From contig JAEVZN010000243.1 in assembly GCA_023392205.1 (NCBI GenBank), positions 1-8,297 of the forward strand: a stretch of 8,297 bases of DNA, given 5' to 3'. The notes under the pieces are model-generated. The model did no database searches, was not told the DNA's origin, and saw nothing but the letters and a program-made list of their open reading frames with translations. Positions 1 through 5,056 of the stretch are shown piece by piece. A program made the position numbers and the translations under genes. Source of the DNA: Pseudomonadota bacterium (GTDB taxonomy: Bacteria > Pseudomonadota > Alphaproteobacteria > Rhizobiales > Xanthobacteraceae). How positions within the stretch are numbered: position 1 is the first letter of the stretch; each line of letters starts with the position of its first letter.

Positions 1-50
1 GCCCCGGCGACAAGCATGCAAAGGCCGACCACGAAGAACAGCAGAGCCAT
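1..50 (-). CDS. N-terminus of a membrane protein, possibly Ca2+/Na+ antiporter (partial)
   Basis: Only the first 16 full codons lie in the window; the gene continues beyond base 1. The minus strand from ATG at 50-48 reads MALLFFVVGLCMLVAG followed by a partial Ala codon. This is an uninterrupted hydrophobic helix with a Gly-rich end. It resembles the first transmembrane segment of YrbG-type calcium/sodium antiporters (CaCA family), which often begin with a similar LL-VVGL-LLVAGA pattern. This is pattern recognition from one helix, so another small-residue-rich membrane protein is quite possible. The upstream sequence is only mildly purine-rich (GGGAA a few bases before the ATG). The gene is divergent from the pseudouridine synthase gene, with 235 bases between the two starts. 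Confidence 0.4.
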   Translation of the reverse strand, partial: MALLFFVVGLCMLVAG

Positions 51-139
51 CGAATTCCCGTGCCTTGAATCCTGCTTCATTAAACGATTGTCGCCGGGCC
101 GGACAACATCCCGGTTTGGCGATTTGGTCGGAATATAAG

Positions 140-156
140 CCGGTTACGCTAACCGG
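140..156. repeat. Perfect inverted repeat in divergent intergenic region
   Basis: The sequence is CCGGTTA-CGC-TAACCGG: two perfectly complementary 7-base arms around a 3-base centre. It lies between the divergent starts at 50 (minus) and 286 (plus). No T-run follows on either strand, so it does not look like an intrinsic terminator. It could be an operator or a small hairpin in a leader. No promoter of recognisable quality is seen in 51-285, and nothing else there looks like a gene. Confidence 0.4.
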
Positions 157-285
157 GACGTTTGGCCACGGCGCTGCCGGCTCTTCGGGCGCGGCAAAGT
201 GGCGAGCTTTCGGGACGCCTGCAAAGCCAAAGCGGGCTGCGCGCCGGTTTCCCCTTTGTCCGCGCGATTGTGCTATGCGGCTCCC

Positions 286-1638
286 ATGAAATCGCGTCGA
301 CCCCGCTCAACGTCCCCCCGCAATACCCGCCCCGGGGGCGAGCGCAGCCGTGCCCCGGCGCGCGGCCGCAATCCGGCCAGCCGTCCCAAAGACGGACGGG
401 GGCCGGAGGCCGGCTCCCGCACATCGGAACCGCGAAAACCGGAATTTCAGAAACGTGGTTCCCGCAAGCCTGCCTCGCGCAAGGACGAGCCAAGCGTGGC
501 AGCCGCGCGCAAGGGTAAACTTCGTCAGCCCGAGGCGCGTGACATCGACACCCGCAACTCAGCAATCCGCGGCACCACACCCCGTCGGGCCGCGCGCCCG
601 CAACCGGCCCCGCAGATCGACATAGTCCGGGAACCGGCCGCGCCGCTCAGCACCAGCGTCCAGACGGTCGAAGTGACGGCCGACGAAAACGGGATGCGGA
701 TGGACCGTTTTCTGGAAGCCCGTTTTGCCGTGCTGTCGTTCAGCCATATCCAGCGCATCATCCGCAAGGGTCAGGTGCGGGTGGATGGAAAGCGGGTGGA
801 GCCCAAGGATCGGCTCGACACCGGCCAGTCGGTGCGCATTCCGCCGCTGCGACTCGACCCGGAAAAGCCGCGCCCTGAGGACGGCCGGAATGGCGAGACG
901 CTGACCTTCCTGAATTCGATCACACTCTACGATGATGACGACGTGATGGTGCTGAACAAGCCGGCCGGGCTCGCGGTTCAGGGCGGGTCCGGCACGACGC
1001 GGCATATCGACGGGATGCTGGGTGTCATCCGCACCAAGGATGGGCAGCGTCCGAGGCTGGTACACAGGCTCGACAAGGATACCGCCGGCTGTCTGCTGAT
1101 CGCAAAGTCGCGCTTTGCGGCTGCTGCGCTCGCCAAGACCTTTCGTTCTCGCGCGGCCCGCAAGATCTACTGGGCGCTGGTGCCGGGCGTTCCCAAACCC
1201 AAACAGGGTCGTATCTCGACCTATCTCGCTAAGGAGCAGCGCGAGGACGATTCCCAGATGCGGGTGGCTAGACACGGCGAGGAGGGAGCGAGCCATGCTA
1301 TCACCTATTACGCGGTGGTAGAGACGGCCGCGCAGCGGCTGGCCTGGCTTTCGCTGAAACCGGTTACCGGCCGCACGCATCAATTGCGCGTGCAATTGGC
1401 CCATATCGGACATCCGATTGTCGGCGACCCGAAATATTTCGACATCGAAAACTGGCAATTGCCCGGCGGCATGCAGAACCGGCTGCATCTGCTGGCAAGG
1501 CGGATCGCGGTGCCGCATCCGCGCGGCGGGGTTATCGATGTATCTGCGCCCTTGCCCCCGCATATGCTGCAGACCTGGAACCTGCTCGGGCTCGATGCCG
1601 GTCGCTACGATCCGATCGAGGATGCGCCGGAAGAATGA
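286..1638 (+). CDS. rluC: 23S rRNA pseudouridine synthase, RluC-like, with long basic N-terminal tail
   Basis: The 450-residue protein is predicted to isomerise specific uridines of 23S rRNA to pseudouridine in the cytoplasm. An S4 RNA-binding domain starts near MRMDRFLEARF (about residues 137-185). The RluA/RluC/RluD-class catalytic domain follows. Its signature HRLDKDTAG places the catalytic Asp at residue 263, and GRTHQLRVQLAHIGHPIVGD (from about residue 362) is also typical. The motif VLNKPAGLAVQGGSGT favours RluC over RluD, but the target uridines cannot be read from sequence. Residues 1-120 are Arg/Lys/Pro/Ser-rich and look disordered; E. coli RluC lacks such a tail. I chose ATG 286 because the tail then begins MKSRRPRS. 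An in-frame GTG at 199 would add 29 residues of poor quality. Neither start has a good ribosome binding site. The call of the family is firm, the start less so. Confidence 0.9.
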   Translation: MKSRRPRSTSPRNTRPGGERSRAPARGRNPASRPKDGRGPEAGSRTSEPRKPEFQKRGSRKPASRKDEPSVAAARKGKLRQPEARDIDTRNSAIRGTTPRRAARPQPAPQIDIVREPAAPLSTSVQTVEVTADENGMRMDRFLEARFAVLSFSHIQRIIRKGQVRVDGKRVEPKDRLDTGQSVRIPPLRLDPEKPRPEDGRNGETLTFLNSITLYDDDDVMVLNKPAGLAVQGGSGTTRHIDGMLGVIRTKDGQRPRLVHRLDKDTAGCLLIAKSRFAAAALAKTFRSRAARKIYWALVPGVPKPKQGRISTYLAKEQREDDSQMRVARHGEEGASHAITYYAVVETAAQRLAWLSLKPVTGRTHQLRVQLAHIGHPIVGDPKYFDIENWQLPGGMQNRLHLLARRIAVPHPRGGVIDVSAPLPPHMLQTWNLLGLDAGRYDPIEDAPEE

Positions 1639-1645
1639 TCCGCAG

Positions 1646-1662
1646 GGTCCGGGCGGCGGACC
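1646..1662 (+). terminator. Weak hairpin just after rluC
   Basis: GGTCCG-GGCGG-CGGACC forms a 6-base-pair GC-rich stem with a 5-base loop, starting 8 bases after the rluC stop codon. No U-run follows, so this would at best be an inefficient or factor-assisted terminator. Confidence 0.25.
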
Positions 1663-1699
1663 TGATACCGGCCCAAAGCGTTCCTATATCATGTGATAT
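1662..1699 (+). promoter_or_regulatory. Candidate sigma70-type promoter overlapping a dyad
   Basis: CTGATA (1662-1667) and TATATC (1685-1690) each match the -35 and -10 consensus at four of six positions and are separated by 17 bases. The -10 overlaps an inverted repeat, ATATCA-TG-TGATAT (1686-1699), which could be an operator or simply AT-rich promoter sequence. If transcription starts just after this element, the small gene would most naturally start at GTG 1732 rather than at GTG 1693. Alphaproteobacterial promoters vary, so this is only a candidate. Confidence 0.3.
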
Positions 1700-1731
1700 G
1701 CGCTTCGGCGCTCACAGACGGGATCAAGCCG

Positions 1732-2265
1732 GTGCTCCACTCTGCCAGAGCTTTCGCCTTAGTGACTGGATTTGCAGTGATTTCGGCCGTAGGCCTTGCC
1801 GATGCTCATGCCCAGAGCCGGCCTGATCGCGACGGCTATCCGTACTCCATCATGCGCGATGAGCCGGGACAGAAACGCGCCCGGCCAAAGGCGCCGGGGC
1901 GCAGCGAGCTTATCCATCCCGAGCAAACCCGATTGTCCGAGGCGCCGCTGCCGCGCGTCGCGCCGCACCGCATGGTCCGTCGCGGATCGTCGAGTTTATC
2001 GGCCGTTCCGGCCTATCGGTCGCCGCTGACACCGCTTGGACAGGCGCCCCGTGTCGGCACCGTGCAGCCGATGGGACCGCCCTCGTCGCGGGCCGCGCCG
2101 ATGCCGGGCGTGGCCGGTCAGGTTGGGCAGCCGGCAATTATTCCGGGGCGGCCGGCAGGGCAGGGCTTCCAGGACCGGGCCATCACCTGCACGCAGTCGG
2201 CCGGATCGCAGGCGGTGGGCGCCGGGCAGGTCGGCGCCTTCACGCGCGCCTGTGTGAACAGATAA
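1732..2265 (+). CDS. Probable exported proline-rich protein, family not recognised
   Basis: From GTG 1732 the protein is 177 residues. It begins with a typical signal peptide: MLHSAR, a hydrophobic core FALVTGFAVISAVGL, and a possible cleavage site after AHA at residue 27. The mature part is rich in Pro, Arg, Ala and Gly, contains many short PxxP-like stretches and looks disordered. The last 25 residues contain two cysteines (C153 in ITCTQS, C174 in RACVNR) that could form a disulfide in the periplasm. A longer version starting at GTG 1693 (190 residues) is possible, but that codon sits inside the dyad and candidate promoter. GTG 1732 has a weak GGGA stretch 8 bases upstream. I recognise no domain. 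Similar small secreted proteins with a C-terminal Cys pair occur in Hyphomicrobiales by my general recollection, so it is likely real but of unknown function. Confidence 0.6.
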   Translation: MLHSARAFALVTGFAVISAVGLADAHAQSRPDRDGYPYSIMRDEPGQKRARPKAPGRSELIHPEQTRLSEAPLPRVAPHRMVRRGSSSLSAVPAYRSPLTPLGQAPRVGTVQPMGPPSSRAAPMPGVAGQVGQPAIIPGRPAGQGFQDRAITCTQSAGSQAVGAGQVGAFTRACVNR

Positions 2266-2267
2266 CG

Positions 2268-2300
2268 CGGGTTGTTCTGCCTTAATCCGGGTTCTTCTGC
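2268..2300. repeat. Short imperfect direct repeat
   Basis: CGGGTTGTTCTGC (2268-2280) is repeated as CGGGTTCTTCTGC (2288-2300), 13 bases with one mismatch and a 20-base period. It starts 3 bases after the stop codon of the small exported-protein gene. Further TGTTCT-like words occur downstream to about 2366. The role is unknown. Confidence 0.35.
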
Positions 2301-2339
2301 GTGAACTCTGCCGTCTTCCGGCTGTGTTCTGTGCTGTTC

Positions 2340-2364
2340 GGACAATGCCTGTCCGGCATTGTTC
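2340..2364. terminator. Hairpin between convergent genes, possible bidirectional terminator
   Basis: GGACAATGCC (2340-2349) pairs with GGCATTGTTC (2355-2364) around the loop TGTCC, giving a 10-base-pair stem with one G-T wobble. It lies in the 183-base gap between the plus-strand gene ending at 2265 and the minus-strand gene ending at 2449, where a shared terminator would be expected. Neither strand has a clear T-run after the stem, so it is not a canonical intrinsic terminator. Confidence 0.4.
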
Positions 2365-2448
2365 TGCTACGCCGAATCCACGATTTACACCGGCAACTAA
2401 GCGGTAGCATATTGCCGTCAGGATCGTCGCGATCTGCTGGGAGTGTCT

Positions 2449-3405
2449 CTAACCCGTTTCGACACTTGCCGCATTGAGCGCAGTCACATCCGCCGCGCTC
2501 AATGCAATGTCCGGGCATTTGAGAAGATCGGCAAGCTGCGTGAGGTTGGTCGCGCTGACGATCGGCGCGGCGATGCTCGGGCGCGCAAGGAGCCAGGCCA
2601 GCGCGATCTGCGCCGGTGTCGCGTCATGCCGGGCGGCGACTGCATCGAGCGCATCGAGAATGCGCAAGCCGCGCGGATTCAGAAACTTCGCCATGCCGTC
2701 GCCGCGCGATTTGCTTTTGCTGCTGTCCTGCTCCGAACGGTATTTGCCGGACAGGAAGCCGCGCGCCAGCGCGTAATAGGGAATGACACCAAGCTGTTCC
2801 TGTTCGCACAAGCCCTCATAGTCGCGCTCATATCCCGCGCGCTCATAGAGATTGTAATGCGGCTGCAAGGTCTCGTAGCGCGAAATGCCGAGGCTTTTGC
2901 TGGCGGCCAGCGACTCGCGCAGCCGCTCCGGACTGACGTTGGAGGCACCAAGCACACGGACCTTGCCTTGCGAGACGAGTTTCGCATAGGCCTGCAACGT
3001 CTCCTCGACCGGCGTTGACGTGTCGTCGAAATGCGTCTGGTAGAGATCGATATGGCCGGTCTGCAGACGGCGCAGCGAGTCTTCCGCCGCGCGCATGATG
3101 TAATCGGCCTTGAGCGAGGCGCCGGAACCCATGTCGCCGCCGGCCTTGGGGAAGATCAGCACATCGTCGCGTCGGCCGCGTGCCTTCAGCCAGCGGCCGA
3201 TAATGGTTTCGGATTCGCCGCCCTTGTTGCCCGCCACCCAGTGCGAATAGACATCCGCCGTGTCGATGGCATTGAAGCCCGCATCGACAAAGGCATCGAG
3301 CAGCGTGAACGAGGTTTTCTCATCGGCCCCCCAGCCGAACACATTGCCACCGAATACGATGGGGGCGATGGACAGGCCCGAGCGGCCGAGTGTGCGGCGT
3401 TGCAA
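2449..3405 (-). CDS. Aldo/keto reductase
   Basis: The 318-residue protein is a cytoplasmic NAD(P)H-dependent aldo/keto reductase with a complete TIM-barrel family signature. The N-terminus is MQRRTLGRSGLSIAPIVFGG. The catalytic tetrad is visible as D48 and Y53 in IDTADVYSHW, K87 in IFPKAGG and H125 in LYQTHFDD. GASNVSPERL (near residue 175) and the later YYALARGFLSGKYR segment are typical of the family, as is the C-terminal AQIALAWLLARPSIAAPIVSA cofactor region. Length is normal. The start codon is TTG (3405-3403), the only start supported by a strong ribosome binding site. The substrate cannot be deduced. It lies 114 bases downstream of korB on the same strand and might be read through from the kor operon. 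Convergence with the plus-strand gene makes it the last gene of this block. Confidence 0.9.
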   Translation of the reverse strand: MQRRTLGRSGLSIAPIVFGGNVFGWGADEKTSFTLLDAFVDAGFNAIDTADVYSHWVAGNKGGESETIIGRWLKARGRRDDVLIFPKAGGDMGSGASLKADYIMRAAEDSLRRLQTGHIDLYQTHFDDTSTPVEETLQAYAKLVSQGKVRVLGASNVSPERLRESLAASKSLGISRYETLQPHYNLYERAGYERDYEGLCEQEQLGVIPYYALARGFLSGKYRSEQDSSKSKSRGDGMAKFLNPRGLRILDALDAVAARHDATPAQIALAWLLARPSIAAPIVSATNLTQLADLLKCPDIALSAADVTALNAASVETG

Positions 3406-3410
3406 TGTTC

Positions 3411-3416
3411 TTCTCC
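3411..3416 (-). promoter_or_regulatory. Ribosome binding site that fixes the TTG start of the aldo/keto reductase
   Basis: The minus strand reads GGAGAA, then GAACA, then TTG. The Shine-Dalgarno core is well placed for TTG at 3405-3403, and the encoded product begins exactly where the family N-terminus (R-LG-SGL) is expected. No ATG in frame competes nearby. Confidence 0.7.
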
Positions 3417-3519
3417 GTGACGATGAGAATGCCGGATGCGGCGCGCGTCCCGCCGTAGCAGGTTGGCGCCGGGCGTCGCTATGCGAAATCCGAATGCGTG
3501 CGATGATGCGCGTGCGCGA

Positions 3520-4575
3520 TCAGCGCAGGCCGGCATTGATCTTGTCGAGTGCGGCCGAACCCGGACAGAGATCCTGTTCGCCCAATGCGTTGAGCGGTTG
3601 ATGCACCGTCTTCAGCGAGGCATGCAGATCGCGCGGCTCCTCGGCGATATAGAGCACACCGGTCACGACCTGACCCGCCGCGGCATGCCGTTGCAGGAAG
3701 GCCATCGCGGCCGTGCGGTCATGGATATCGTAATCGGCGCCGAGCTTGCGCAAAGCGAGTGTCGAGCCGTCATGTTGCTCGACGAGTTGCACCGAACCTT
3801 CCGCGTAATCCACCGTGATCGGCGCACGGCCGGACAAGACGTCGAGCCGGTTCACCGCTTCGTTATGCTCGCGCACATAATCGAAGCTCTTTGTCGAACC
3901 GGCGTGATTGTTGAAGGCGACGCAAGGCGAGATCACATCGAGGAAGGCCGCACCCTCATGTTCGATGGCGGCCTTGATGATCGGCACCAGTTGCTTCTTG
4001 TCGCCGGAGAAGGAGCGGGCCACGAAGGTGGCGCCAAGCTGCAAGGCCATGGCGGCAAGGTCGATGGAATTGTCGGTGTTGATGACCCCGCGCTTGCTCT
4101 TCGAGCCGCGATCGGCGGTGGCCGAAAACTGGCCCTTGGTCAGGCCATACACGCCGTTATTCTCGACGATATAGACCATGTTGACCGCGCGGCGCAGCGC
4201 ATGCGCGAATTGCCCGAAGCCGATGGATGCGGAATCGCCGTCACCGGAAACGCCAAGATAGATCAGGTCGCGATTGGCGAGATTGGCGCCGGTGAGGACG
4301 GAAGGCATACGTCCGTGCACGGAATTGAAGCCGTGCGAATTGCCGAGGAAATAGGTCGGCGTCTTCGACGAGCAGCCGATGCCGGAAATCTTCGCCACCC
4401 GGTGCGGTTCGATGGAGAGTTCAAAACAGGCCTCGATGATCGCGGCGGTGATCGAGTCGTGTCCGCAGCCCGCGCAGAGAGTCGAGATCGTGCCCTCATA
4501 GTCGCGATGCGTGTAGCCGAGGTCGTTCTTCGGCAGGGCCGGATGATGGAATTTCGGTTTGGCGATGTAGGTCAT
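3520..4575 (-). CDS. korB: 2-oxoacid:ferredoxin oxidoreductase beta subunit (thiamine diphosphate-binding)
   Basis: This 351-residue protein is the TPP- and cluster-binding subunit of a 2-oxoacid (probably 2-oxoglutarate) ferredoxin oxidoreductase, which makes acyl-CoA, CO2 and low-potential electrons. C34 and C37 (LCAGCGHD), C68 (ISGIGCSSKTP) and C218 (DVISPCVAFNN) are the four expected ligands of its [4Fe-4S] cluster. GDGD at 111-114 with ENNGVYGLTKGQ (138-149) is the TPP/Mg2+ motif. The arrangement HGFNSVHGRMPSVLTG (81-96) is typical of KorB. The family usually has CPGCG; here it is CAGCG. The ATG at 4575 overlaps the stop of the preceding exported-protein gene as ATGA. It lacks a strong ribosome binding site of its own, so its translation is probably coupled. 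2-oxoglutarate is the best guess; pyruvate or another 2-oxoacid is not excluded. Confidence 0.92.
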   Translation of the reverse strand: MTYIAKPKFHHPALPKNDLGYTHRDYEGTISTLCAGCGHDSITAAIIEACFELSIEPHRVAKISGIGCSSKTPTYFLGNSHGFNSVHGRMPSVLTGANLANRDLIYLGVSGDGDSASIGFGQFAHALRRAVNMVYIVENNGVYGLTKGQFSATADRGSKSKRGVINTDNSIDLAAMALQLGATFVARSFSGDKKQLVPIIKAAIEHEGAAFLDVISPCVAFNNHAGSTKSFDYVREHNEAVNRLDVLSGRAPITVDYAEGSVQLVEQHDGSTLALRKLGADYDIHDRTAAMAFLQRHAAAGQVVTGVLYIAEEPRDLHASLKTVHQPLNALGEQDLCPGSAALDKINAGLR

Positions 4576-5009
4576 CGTTTGCTCGCTCGTTTAAGCGCCG
4601 TGCGCAGCGTTTCGCTGTCGCTGCGGGCGTCGGTGATGCGCCAGCCGTCCTTGCCCTGCACCAGAATGTAGGTGATCCGGCTAGGCTCACCGAAATTGCG
4701 AAACGTGACGGTCGCCTCGGCCTTGTCGCCGCTGATGGAGGCGGGCGCGACCTTGACGTCCTTGATCTCGAAATCCTGACCCTGAATGAAAAAGTCGGCG
4801 TCCTGAAACTTGGCCGCGCGCCACATTCTCAAGAGTGCCGCATCGAAATAGCGCGGCGCATCGCGGTCGGAGAAGCCGACAGAATCGGGTTTCGCATAGA
4901 TCGCATAGAGACCCTGCACGGCCGCCTCGGGCGTCTTGAATTGCGCGGAGGCCGGCGCCGACACAACGATCGCGACCACCAGAGCGAGCGCGGCGATAAC
5001 GGATTTCAT
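4572..5009 (-). CDS. Small exported protein, DUF3828-like, inside the kor operon
   Basis: The 145-residue protein starts with a clear Sec signal peptide: MKSVIAAL, a hydrophobic core, then APASA with likely cleavage after residue 22. The mature part (about 123 residues) starts FKTPEAAVQGLYAIY and includes FIQGQDFEIKDVKV, TVTFRNFGEPSRITYILV and DGWRITDARSD. This pattern of helix plus antiparallel sheet matches the DUF3828 family of periplasmic proteins as I recall it; no enzymatic residues are evident. The ATG at 5009 has AAGGA six bases upstream. A longer version from 5039 would place ten polar residues before the signal peptide and is rejected. It lies 47 bases after korA, and its stop overlaps the korB start. 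Why an exported protein sits between subunits of a cytoplasmic enzyme is unknown. Confidence 0.8.
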   Translation of the reverse strand: MKSVIAALALVVAIVVSAPASAQFKTPEAAVQGLYAIYAKPDSVGFSDRDAPRYFDAALLRMWRAAKFQDADFFIQGQDFEIKDVKVAPASISGDKAEATVTFRNFGEPSRITYILVQGKDGWRITDARSDSETLRTALKRASKR

Positions 5010-5015
5010 TGCCAG

Positions 5016-5020
5016 TCCTT
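5016..5020 (-). promoter_or_regulatory. Ribosome binding site deciding the start of the DUF3828-like gene
   Basis: The minus strand reads AAGGA, then CTGGCA, then ATG at 5009-5007. This supports the short form that begins directly with the signal peptide. Confidence 0.65.
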
Positions 5021-5056
5021 CAGTATTGTCTCTTTGCACAAGTTATTCAGGCGACG

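Noticed and set aside
246..275. Possible promoter close to the rluC start
   Set aside because: TTTCCC and TGCTAT at 17-base spacing match the consensus at only three of six positions each.
199..285. GTG 199 as the rluC start
   Set aside because: The extra 29 residues look like non-coding translation and no ribosome binding site precedes the GTG. ATG 286 is simpler, though its own ribosome binding site is also poor.
559..1563. 334-codon minus-strand open frame opposite rluC
   Set aside because: The plus-strand frame carries the S4 domain and the catalytic HRLDKDTAG motif, whereas the antisense translation shows no family features.
3514..3526. GCGC-GATCA-GCGC hairpin at the korB stop
   Set aside because: The stem is only four base pairs and no T-run follows. 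It is expected by chance in GC-rich sequence.
3436..4671. 411-codon plus-strand open frame opposite korB
   Set aside because: It lies antisense to the well-supported korB and runs into the DUF3828-like gene. Its translation has no recognisable domain, and such long shadow frames are usual in GC-rich DNA.
4572..5039. Longer start at 5039 for the DUF3828-like protein
   Set aside because: It would add ten polar residues before a normal signal peptide. The start at 5009 has AAGGA at the right distance.
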